Part shown: positions 1 to 5,063 of the stretch, one piece after another
Numbering within the stretch: the stretch's first letter is position 1
Layout of the letters: the number at the start of each line of letters is the position of its first letter
NCBI GenBank assembly: GCA_002482435.1
Contig: DLFZ01000196.1
Span: 1-5,762 of the forward strand
Direction of reading: 5' to 3'
DNA: 5,762 bases
Origin: Christensenella sp. UBA7707
GTDB taxonomy: Bacteria; Bacillota; Clostridia; Christensenellales; CAG-138
Program-made: the position numbers and the translations under genes
The notes under the pieces: model-generated
Database searches by the model: none
Seen by the model: the letters and a program-made list of their open reading frames with translations, nothing else
Told to the model about the DNA's origin: nothing

Positions 1-485
1 TGCATGGGAATGACCACTTTGGGCTTGAGCATGTTGCAAAGCTCCAAAGCTAGCTTGCTGTCGATGGTGTATGTGCCCCCTATAGGCACCAAAAGCACGT
101 CGATCATGCCGAGTTTTTGAAGTGTTTCCTCGTCCGGAAGCACGCCGATGTCGCCCGCGTGCAGCACGCGGATGCCGTCGAGCTCCACCACAAACATCAT
201 GTTTGTGCCGCGCTTTTTACCATGTGCGTCGTCGTGCCACCACGGCACGCCCACAATGGTAACGCCATCAAGCTCGTGCACGCCTGCTTCGGTTACGCGC
301 ACGGGGTCATTGATCGCGAGCGCAAAATTGTTGTGGTCGTAATGGCCGTGGCTTGCGGTTACCACGTCCGCCTTCATGGGCGCAATCATATAGCCGGTGG
401 ATGCGTCAGGCGGATCCATGAGGATACGCACGCCGGATTCCCCGGTGAGCAAAAAGCAGGAATGTCCGTACCATTTGATTTCCAT
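1..485 (-). CDS. Metallo-beta-lactamase-fold metal-dependent hydrolase (UPF0173/COG2220-like), C-terminus missing
   Basis: The ATG at 485 opens a frame that is still open at the window edge (161 full codons seen). The reading begins MEIKWYGHSCFLL, the usual first beta strand and 'GHSCF' of this family. The metal-binding signature is SHGHYDH at residues 45-51 (H46, H48, D50, H51); a further metal-ligand His is likely H109 in LHAGD. The visible part ends at VVIPM followed by CA, consistent with the family's PMH ligand motif. A strong AGGAGG (500-495) sits 9 nt before the start and supports it. Family members usually have about 210-230 residues, so roughly 50-70 are missing. They are predicted cytoplasmic Zn or Mn hydrolases, mostly with no assigned substrate. 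The gene lies 52 bp downstream of the ArgRS-like gene on the same strand and is probably cotranscribed with it. Fold and family are secure; substrate is unknown. Confidence 0.9.
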   Translation of the reverse strand, partial: MEIKWYGHSCFLLTGESGVRILMDPPDASTGYMIAPMKADVVTASHGHYDHNNFALAINDPVRVTEAGVHELDGVTIVGVPWWHDDAHGKKRGTNMMFVVELDGIRVLHAGDIGVLPDEETLQKLGMIDVLLVPIGGTYTIDSKLALELCNMLKPKVVIPM

Positions 486-516
486 TTACAAAAGCCTCCT
501 TTTGTCGGGTTTTGCG

Positions 517-533
517 AATGCGGCTGCCGCATT
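517..533. other. Intercistronic palindrome/hairpin
   Basis: AATGCGG and CCGCATT form a perfect 7-bp inverted repeat around a 3-nt loop, between the stop codon of the ArgRS-like gene (538-540) and the Shine-Dalgarno of the hydrolase gene (495-500). On the plus strand it is followed by a short T run (TTTTTG), which looks like an intrinsic terminator, but no plus-strand gene precedes it. On the minus strand, where the operon runs, it lacks a U tract and is more likely an mRNA hairpin. Function is inferred only. Confidence 0.45.
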
Positions 534-537
534 TTTG

Positions 538-1173
538 TTAATTCATACTCCCAAGCGCCGTCAACGCCTGCGCGATGCAGCGCGCCGCGCAGGCGCAGGC
601 CTGCCCGCTTTTTCCGTAAAGTTCCATGCGCTCTGTTAAGGGAAGGCTTTCCCCAAAGGAAAGCGCGTGCTCGGTGGCAAGCGTCAGACGGATTTTGAGC
701 GCCTTGTGATCGTCGAGACGCTCTAAAATGCCAAGCGCGCTCCATACCATGCGCCGTGCTTCCTTTTCGCAACCGTCGCCGCCCTTCCTCGCCAGCATGA
801 GCATGCGCGAAAGCGCATACTCCGCGCGGCCTTCCACGCGCGGCGAGAGCGTGGGAAGGGGCGTAAGCGCGTTTGTTTCTCGTACCGCGGCGTTAAAAAA
901 CGCGTCGGTCAACGAAAAACAAAGCCTTCCTTCGCTTTGAAACACTTGTTCCACAAGCTTTACCCCATAAAGCGTTTGCGGCTTTGCGTGGTCAAAGACA
1001 GCGAGCCTTTGGGCAAGAAATTCGGCGGGAATCTGAAGCGCGAGAGGGAGTGCGGTCGCGGCCTCGAACGCGTCGGGCGCGCAAAAGATTTGGAAAGGAG
1101 CCGCTTCAAGCTGCGCACCGTTTTTAAGAAGCGCGCATATCGCCTCTTTCACCAAAGCGTATGTATTTTCCAA
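538..1173 (-). CDS. ArgRS-like protein without catalytic core: possible N-terminal additional domain plus DALR anticodon-binding-like domain
   Basis: A 211-aa frame with start TTG at 1173 and stop TAA at 538. GGAAGGAA (1190-1183) lies 9 nt upstream and decides the start; the nearby ATG at 1195 is out of frame. By eye, residues 1-100 resemble the N-terminal tRNA-binding domain of arginyl-tRNA synthetase: a leading helix, then a segment ending EGRLCFSLTDAFF, where ArgRS has its 'GPGFINF' strand. Residues 115-211 resemble the DALR anticodon-binding helical bundle: AEYALSRMLML matches the 'YAHARICSIL' helix and ARCIAQALTALG matches the last 'AT..tLKNgLtLLG' helix. The HIGH and KMSKS catalytic motifs are absent, and there is no room for the Rossmann core, so aminoacylation is not expected. 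The C-terminal helix has several cysteines (GQACACAARC, 190-199). No signal peptide or membrane segment is visible. It is first in a likely operon with the hydrolase. The CDS call is firm; the homology is a judgement by eye, and this may be an unrelated helical protein. Confidence 0.7.
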   Translation of the reverse strand: MENTYALVKEAICALLKNGAQLEAAPFQIFCAPDAFEAATALPLALQIPAEFLAQRLAVFDHAKPQTLYGVKLVEQVFQSEGRLCFSLTDAFFNAAVRETNALTPLPTLSPRVEGRAEYALSRMLMLARKGGDGCEKEARRMVWSALGILERLDDHKALKIRLTLATEHALSFGESLPLTERMELYGKSGQACACAARCIAQALTALGSMN

Positions 1174-1226
1174 GGGCTTTATTCCTTCCCGCCATAGATT
1201 TGGGCATCTTGGCGCGGATTTAGAAT

Positions 1227-1255
1227 AGAGTAATCTGTTTTTGTTTCTTTGTCAA
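1227..1255 (-). promoter_or_regulatory. Sigma-A type promoter of the ArgRS-like/hydrolase operon
   Basis: Read on the minus strand, a perfect -35 TTGACA (1255-1250) is followed by a 17-bp spacer and a -10 TACTCT (1232-1227; 4 of 6 to TATAAT). The predicted transcription start is near the A at 1220, which leaves a leader of about 47 nt before the TTG start at 1173. The -35 box lies inside a 17-bp palindrome and the region just upstream holds a second palindrome, so regulation by a bound protein is likely. Confidence 0.7.
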
Positions 1256-1260
1256 AGAAA
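1244..1260. repeat. 17-bp palindrome overlapping the -35 box (candidate operator)
   Basis: TTTCTTTG and CAAAGAAA form a perfect inverted repeat of 8-bp arms around one central T. It contains the whole TTGACA box (1250-1255) of the minus-strand promoter. A protein bound here would compete with RNA polymerase, so a repressor site is the simplest reading. The binding protein is unknown, and the symmetry may partly reflect A/T-rich composition. Confidence 0.45.
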
Positions 1261-1261
1261 A

Positions 1262-1281
1262 TTGTGGCAAATTTTCCACAA
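1262..1281. repeat. 20-bp near-perfect palindrome with DnaA-box-like arms
   Basis: TTGTGG and CCACAA flank AAATTT with a common centre at 1271.5; nine of ten base pairs are symmetric, and only C1268 against T1275 breaks it. The plus-strand 9-mer TTTTCCACA (1272-1280) matches the DnaA-box consensus TTWTNCACA, and the opposite arm TTTGCCACA misses it at one position. Relative to the predicted start at 1220 the site spans about -42 to -61, where an activator or upstream regulator would bind. Confidence 0.45.
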
Positions 1282-1290
1282 AGCCTACGT

Positions 1291-1307
1291 TTCGGCAGCA
1301 TTCGGCA
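1291..1307. repeat. Two 7-bp direct repeats spaced 10 bp apart
   Basis: TTCGGCA occurs at 1291-1297 and again at 1301-1307, a period of exactly one helical turn, as in tandem half-sites for response-regulator-type dimers. It lies about 71-87 bp upstream of the predicted start of the minus-strand operon. Two short copies could arise by chance. Confidence 0.3.
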
Positions 1308-1343
1308 AAAAAGCATAAAATGGGCGGAGTTTTGAAACATACC

Positions 1344-1382
1344 GAGCGCCGCACACAGAACCATGTCCTATGTGCGGCGCTC
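1344..1382 (-). terminator. Long hairpin downstream of ypeB, probable transcript terminator
   Basis: GAGCGCCGCACA (1382-1371 on the minus strand) pairs perfectly with TGTGCGGCGCTC (1355-1344). In the minus-strand RNA the stem continues through a U-G wobble, A-U, G-C, G-U wobble and A-U to a 5-nt loop (1365-1361), 17 bp in all. On the plus strand the wobble positions become A/C mismatches, which supports a role in the minus-strand (ypeB) transcript. It starts 31 bp after the ypeB stop. The following sequence GGTATGTTTC is only weakly U-rich, so it may instead be a 3'-end stabilising structure. Confidence 0.6.
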
Positions 1383-1413
1383 ACTTTTGTTCGAGCAATT
1401 ACCTGCGCATAGC

Positions 1414-2859
1414 TTACATCACAAGCTGCCCGTTCTCGGTCTTGATGATCTGGAAGATCTGCTCTTCCTCACCGGTCTGCGCGTTGATGTATACGATGTA
1501 TTCGTTGTTGCCGTATACGCCCTTAAACTCATAGCAAAGCCTTTCGGTTTGCGGGGTGATGGGGATGAGCGCAAGCGCCGTCGATTGCACGGTGAGGTTG
1601 GAAGAAACGTAACCCTGTGCTTCTTCAAGCGGTATGGCGGGGGTTTCGAGCTGGCGTTCGATGTGGTTGAAGAAGTAATTGCGCGCGTCCACGCCAAGGA
1701 TCTCCATATCCTCCCTGTCCACCCATACTTTGATAAGATCGCTGTAAAGGATTACGTCGTTTTGCATCGCTGCGCAGTTGATGAGCGCCACGCCTCCATA
1801 ATACTGCGCGTAGGTGGCGATCATTTTACCGTAGCCTTGCTCCTCAAGATATTTGGTTGCGGCGTCGCGGTAGCGGTCACGCTCGGCTTGATCTTCGGGT
1901 ATGCCCTCGGTGTTGCTCTTTGCGCCCTTCATCATGGTGAGAAGCTTCCCGCCCTGCTGGGTAATGGAAATATAAAGGTAACGACCGTCCGGCGTGGTCG
2001 CCTCAAAATCGAAGGTGGGAATGGAGCCCTGTGAGGGGCCGCTGTAGGTAAGCTCCACACCCTCGCCCGCATAGCCCATCGCCACACCAAGCGCCTCACC
2101 TTCGCTCACGGTGTTGCCGCTAAGGCCCCGCGGCTCACGGTTTTCAGAGCTTTCGGAGTACGGGCCGTCGTAGATGAGCACGGGGAACTTGCTGATGTTT
2201 TCATCCTGCTGCTTGTTGCCACCGCCCGTATTGCCCGCAGCGTCGCCTGCCTGATCGGCTTCCTGTGACACTTGGTCACCGGATTGGTCATTTTCCCCAC
2301 CCTGCGCGGTTTGATCTTCAACATTTTGCGCAGAGGTATAGTACTCGTCGTTGGTGATGATGGCGTTTGGTATGTCGCCGTTTTGCACGCGTGTGTTCAA
2401 ATCGCTGGCAATTTTGGTACAGGCGGTATAAAGGTCCTGAAGCTGCTTGGTATCCTCCTCGGCCATGGGCTTGCCGGAAAGCGCCGTTTTGGTGAGGCCA
2501 TGCGCATAATCGCCAAGCTGTACCACAAAGCGGTTCAACTCTGCCGTATCAAGGTGCGAGGAGGGAATTTGCGACATCAGCCCTACACAGGTGCCGCTTT
2601 GGCGCCAAATGTCGTCAAGAAGCAGTACATACTGCGCGGGGGAGTTGACGACCATGAGCTTGGAAAGCGTTTTTTCGATGTTGGAGAAGCCGTCTGCAAG
2701 CTCCATAAAGGAGCGTTTGTACATATCCGCGGTGTTGCGCTGATAATCTTCCGCGCGCGCCGCTTGCGAAGAACCCCAAAGGCTTACCGCGATGAGCGCT
2801 GCTGCCAGAAGCACCGGGATGAGAATGCGTTCGATGAGATTTCTTGTTTTATCAGCCAT
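1414..2859 (-). CDS. ypeB: Germination protein YpeB
   Basis: Encodes the spore protein required for localisation and stability of the cortex-lytic enzyme SleB, as known from Bacillus. With the ATG at 2859 it is 481 aa (Bacillus YpeB is about 450). Residues 13-36 form a hydrophobic signal or anchor segment. Residues 37-160 are a helical N-terminal domain (QRNTADMYKRSFMELAD, LSKLMVVNSPAQ). Residues 174-222 are a low-complexity linker rich in Q, G, D, N and E. The C-terminal half starts at LIYDGPYSE and has PepSY-type repeats, the last being YEFKGVYGNNEYIVYINAQT (443-462), ending NGQLVM. Start choice: a GTG at 2871 overlaps the sleB stop as GTGA but has no visible Shine-Dalgarno, whereas GAGG lies 6 nt before the ATG at 2859, so I prefer the ATG (8 bp after the sleB stop). 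Cotranscription with sleB, the conserved pairing, is expected. Confidence 0.93.
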   Translation of the reverse strand: MADKTRNLIERILIPVLLAAALIAVSLWGSSQAARAEDYQRNTADMYKRSFMELADGFSNIEKTLSKLMVVNSPAQYVLLLDDIWRQSGTCVGLMSQIPSSHLDTAELNRFVVQLGDYAHGLTKTALSGKPMAEEDTKQLQDLYTACTKIASDLNTRVQNGDIPNAIITNDEYYTSAQNVEDQTAQGGENDQSGDQVSQEADQAGDAAGNTGGGNKQQDENISKFPVLIYDGPYSESSENREPRGLSGNTVSEGEALGVAMGYAGEGVELTYSGPSQGSIPTFDFEATTPDGRYLYISITQQGGKLLTMMKGAKSNTEGIPEDQAERDRYRDAATKYLEEQGYGKMIATYAQYYGGVALINCAAMQNDVILYSDLIKVWVDREDMEILGVDARNYFFNHIERQLETPAIPLEEAQGYVSSNLTVQSTALALIPITPQTERLCYEFKGVYGNNEYIVYINAQTGEEEQIFQIIKTENGQLVM

Positions 2860-2867
2860 GGCGCGCC

Positions 2868-3572
2868 TCACTTAAAAAAGGAATGGTTGCCGATTGCAAG
2901 AAGAACCGGCTTTGAGAGCATCCACTTGTTGGTGGCGGTTTTGGGGTTGTAATAGTACAAACAACCGCCTGTAGGGTCCCAGCCGTTTATGGCGTCGCGC
3001 GCGGCGTTGATACAGGCCTCATCCGGTGCCAAGTTAATCTGCCCGTCAGCCACGGCGTCAAACGCGCCGGGCTGGTAGACAACGCCCGAAATGCTGTTTG
3101 GAAATTCGGAACTGTCCACGCGGTTAAGAACGACCGCCGCAACGGCTACTTGTCCCTTATAGGGTTCCCCGCGCGCCTCGCCGTACACGAGCTGCGCAAG
3201 CAAATAAAGGTTGCCATCCTCGTTGGAAGAGCCGCCCGTGTTGCCGCCTGAATTGTTGCCCGTGTTCGCTTGGGTGGACATGCCAAGCGCCTTGAGCGTG
3301 GATGCACCTGCGACGCCATCAGCCGTCAGGCCGTTTTTGCGCTGGAAGTTCTGCACGGCCGTTTTGGTGGCAGCACCGTACTTACCGTCCACCGTGCCGA
3401 AATAGTAACCCCAGCGCTTGAGCTTTGTTTGCAGCGTTTTCACCTGTTCACCCGTGGAGCCGACTTTAAGCGCCTCGGCTGCCGCTCCTGCGGGAATGAG
3501 ATAGGTGAGAAGAAATACAAGCACCAGCATCAACGCTAGCTTGTTTGCAAAAGCCCCGTGATTTTTTTCCAT
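2868..3572 (-). CDS. sleB: Spore cortex-lytic enzyme SleB
   Basis: A 234-aa germination-specific lytic transglycosylase that cleaves muramic-delta-lactam-containing cortex peptidoglycan. Residues 1-32 are a Sec signal peptide with a likely cleavage site after AGAAAEA. Residues 36-97 are a peptidoglycan-binding domain (PG_binding_1: KVGSTGEQVKTLQTKLKRWG, then DGKYGAATKTAVQNFQ). Residues 99-120 are a G/N/S-rich linker. Residues 121-234 are the Hydrolase_2 (SleB/CwlJ) domain with the catalytic Glu at E132 in VYGEARGEP, plus VLNRV, FDAVADGQINL, AINGWDPTGG and the end IGNHSFFK. GGAGG (3583-3579) lies 6 nt before the ATG. The start lies 37 bp inside the end of spoIIR in another frame, and ypeB follows directly. 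A forespore-type promoter lies upstream inside spoIIR. Length and architecture are typical of SleB; CwlJ, which lacks the binding domain, is excluded. Confidence 0.96.
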   Translation of the reverse strand: MEKNHGAFANKLALMLVLVFLLTYLIPAGAAAEALKVGSTGEQVKTLQTKLKRWGYYFGTVDGKYGAATKTAVQNFQRKNGLTADGVAGASTLKALGMSTQANTGNNSGGNTGGSSNEDGNLYLLAQLVYGEARGEPYKGQVAVAAVVLNRVDSSEFPNSISGVVYQPGAFDAVADGQINLAPDEACINAARDAINGWDPTGGCLYYYNPKTATNKWMLSKPVLLAIGNHSFFK

Positions 3573-4138
3573 AGCTTTCCTCCATCCGCTTCTTTGATGA
3601 GCTTGAGAAGCAGGCTGTCCAATTGCAGCCTTTCAACATCAATTTCTCCATTGGGAAGCTCCAGTATGCAAAGCGGAGGGAACATCACGCACCACCAATT
3701 TTTTCCTTGACCGCTGCCCAACACCACGCGCAACGCCTCGTAGTCGCCGGCAGGGTAGGTTTTTTCAAAATAAACGCGTTCGGGAAACGCAAACGTACCC
3801 ACGTAAAGCTGTGCACCGTAGGAAAAACCGTTTTCCTTTAAGGTGTTTTCGGCAACCGCGAGCAGCGCTTCACCGTCTGCCATGAGCGCCTCTCTTGCGG
3901 CATCGCGGTCAGCCGCGCCGCGCATGTGGGTTGCCTCGTAGTTCAAAAGCGCATCGCGCACCAAAAGCTTTACACGCTGGTCCTCAACTGAGTCGCTGTT
4001 GGCGATGATATGTAGGCGAAATACGCTGTCAGAAAGGGAATCCGCAGCTGCGTTTGTTTGTGCGTATGGTGTAAAAAGCAGTGTAATAAGGGAGCATCCA
4101 ACCAAAAGGGCGGTGGCTGCCCGCAAAAAAGTACGCAT
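3536..4138 (-). CDS. spoIIR: Stage II sporulation protein R
   Basis: A 200-aa secreted signalling protein. In Bacillus it is made in the forespore under sigma-F and acts across the intermembrane space to activate the SpoIIGA protease, which processes pro-sigma-E in the mother cell. Residues 1-30 are a signal peptide (hydrophobic core LLVGCSLITLLF, likely cleavage after AQTNA). Family motifs are FRLHIIANSDS (40-50), KLLVRDALL (57-65), FPERVY (118-123), and the signature YPAGDYEALRVVLGSGQGKN with WWCVMFPPLC (128-157). An upstream in-frame ATG at 4150 would add four residues, but GGAGG (4148-4144) lies between the two ATGs and serves the inner one at 4138. The gene overlaps sleB by 37 bp and diverges from ispE. 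No convincing sigma-F promoter was found in the 81 bp upstream, although one is expected. Confidence 0.95.
   Translation of the reverse strand: MRTFLRAATALLVGCSLITLLFTPYAQTNAAADSLSDSVFRLHIIANSDSVEDQRVKLLVRDALLNYEATHMRGAADRDAAREALMADGEALLAVAENTLKENGFSYGAQLYVGTFAFPERVYFEKTYPAGDYEALRVVLGSGQGKNWWCVMFPPLCILELPNGEIDVERLQLDSLLLKLIKEADGGKLWKKITGLLQTS
3640..3669 (-). promoter_or_regulatory. Candidate forespore sigma-F (sigma-G overlapping) promoter for sleB-ypeB, inside spoIIR
   Basis: On the minus strand, GCATA (3669-3665) fits the sigma-F -35 consensus GYATA exactly. After 15 bp, GGAGAAATTG (3649-3640) fits the -10 consensus GGNNANAHTR at every defined position. The predicted start is near 3633, giving a leader of about 60 nt before sleB. 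The -35 also fits sigma-G (GMATR), but the -10 fits the sigma-G pattern CATNHTA poorly. The consensus sequences are those established in Bacillus subtilis; use in this organism is inferred. Confidence 0.6.
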
Positions 4139-4143
4139 ACATT

Positions 4144-4148
4144 CCTCC
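4144..4148 (-). promoter_or_regulatory. Shine-Dalgarno deciding the spoIIR start
   Basis: GGAGG on the minus strand lies 5 nt before the ATG at 4138 and directly after the ATG at 4150. It is usable only for the inner start, which shortens the protein from 204 to 200 residues. Confidence 0.75.
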
Positions 4149-4206
4149 ATTTATGGCAAGTGTATCAATTATTCACGAAATGCGTGCTTTTTAACCTGAA
4201 ACTGTA

Positions 4207-4212
4207 TATAAT
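4207..4212 (+). promoter_or_regulatory. Candidate -10 box of ispE
   Basis: A perfect TATAAT ends 7 nt before the ATG at 4220, so transcription would begin at or next to the start codon. The hexamer 17 bp upstream (GTGCTT, 4184-4189) matches TTGACA poorly, and no exact extended -10 TGN is present. The missing -35 lowers confidence. Confidence 0.45.
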
Positions 4213-4219
4213 GCAGAGT

Positions 4220-5032
4220 ATGGAGACAGTAAAGGCCTACGCCAAAGTGAATTTGACGCTGGATGTACTGAAAAAGCGCGGCGATGGGTACCACGACCTG
4301 CGCTCAATCATGCATTGCATCGATTTGTATGAGGCGGTTACGCTCGAGCCGGCCGATACCATATCGGTTAGCTGCGACGTACCCCTTCCCGAAAACAGCG
4401 CGACCTACCGCGCCGCACGCGCATACATGGCGCTTACGGGGTTTGGCGCGCACATCGGGATCAAAAAATTTATCCCCGATGAGGCGGGTTTAGGAGCGGC
4501 ATCCGCAAACGCGGCTGCCGTGTTTTTGGGAATGCAGAAGCTCTACGGCGCGCTGAGCGAGGAGCGAGTGTACGCGCTTGCCGCCATGATCGGCGCGGAC
4601 GTTCCCTTTTGTATGATGCAGGGGTGCGCGCTGGCCGAGGGCATTGGTGAAAAGCTAACGCCTTTAAAACGCATCCCGCTGGACCTTTTGATTGTGAAGA
4701 GCGCGAAGGGCATCAGCACCAAAACGCTGTTTTCCTCGCTTACGTTGCCCGTAAAGCATCCCAATACCCATGCGGCGCTTCGCGCGGTGGAGCGTGGCGA
4801 CGTGCACGCGCTCGCAAAGCATATGCACAACGCGCTCGAGGAGTGCGCCTGCGCTTTCGTGCCCGAGATCCGCGCGCTAAAAGAGCGGCTTTTAAAGGCC
4901 GGCGCGCTCGGTGCGACGATGACGGGCTCCGGTTCTGCGGTGGTGGGTGTTTTTGAAAGCGCCGTAGAGGCGCGAAGGGCCGCAAAGGAATTTGCGGATT
5001 GTGAATTCGTTCGCGTCTGCCGCACAATTTGA
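4220..5032 (+). CDS. ispE: 4-diphosphocytidyl-2-C-methyl-D-erythritol kinase
   Basis: Cytoplasmic GHMP-family kinase that phosphorylates the 2-hydroxyl of CDP-methylerythritol with ATP in the MEP isoprenoid pathway. At 270 aa it is slightly shorter than the usual 280-290. AYAKVNLTLDVL (6-17) holds the conserved K9; GDGYHDLRSIMH (21-32) holds the substrate-binding H25; the ATP loop is IPDEAGLGAASANAAAV (85-101); the catalytic Asp is D127 in GADVPF; the C-terminal glycine motif is MTGSGSAVVGVF (234-245). The ATP loop has GAAS where most members have GGGS or AGGS. An in-frame ATG at 4211 would add three residues, but family alignment and the -10 position favour 4220. Neither start has a good Shine-Dalgarno. 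It diverges from spoIIR across about 80 bp. The open frame continues upstream to 4058, but that part is spoIIR antisense and carries no family motif. Confidence 0.95.
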   Translation: METVKAYAKVNLTLDVLKKRGDGYHDLRSIMHCIDLYEAVTLEPADTISVSCDVPLPENSATYRAARAYMALTGFGAHIGIKKFIPDEAGLGAASANAAAVFLGMQKLYGALSEERVYALAAMIGADVPFCMMQGCALAEGIGEKLTPLKRIPLDLLIVKSAKGISTKTLFSSLTLPVKHPNTHAALRAVERGDVHALAKHMHNALEECACAFVPEIRALKERLLKAGALGATMTGSGSAVVGVFESAVEARRAAKEFADCEFVRVCRTI

Positions 5033-5057
5033 TTTTTTCGGCGTACATAAGTATAAT
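5029..5057 (+). promoter_or_regulatory. Sigma-A type promoter at the end of ispE
   Basis: TTGATT (5029-5034; 4 of 6 to TTGACA) overlaps the ispE stop codon and is followed after exactly 17 bp by a perfect TATAAT (5052-5057). The predicted start is the G at about 5064. It would drive the short hairpin-terminator unit downstream and, by read-through, murC. Confidence 0.65.
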
Positions 5058-5063
5058 AGACGG

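Noticed and set aside
1179..1364. 61-codon minus-strand open frame between ypeB and the ArgRS-like gene
   Set aside because: It starts inside the ypeB hairpin, lacks a properly spaced Shine-Dalgarno, shows no family motif, and runs through the promoter and palindromes of the next operon.
1363..2034. 223-codon plus-strand open frame opposite ypeB
   Set aside because: It is antisense to a well-recognised gene, with no motif of its own and no ribosome binding site.
2860..2871. GTG start of ypeB overlapping the sleB stop (GTGA)
   Set aside because: No Shine-Dalgarno is visible for the GTG, while GAGG is well placed for the ATG at 2859. Translational coupling through GTGA remains possible but is less favoured.
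4058..4219. Upstream extension of the ispE reading frame
   Set aside because: It overlaps the 5' end of spoIIR in antisense and adds residues absent from the IspE family; the conserved start METVKAYAKVN is at 4220.
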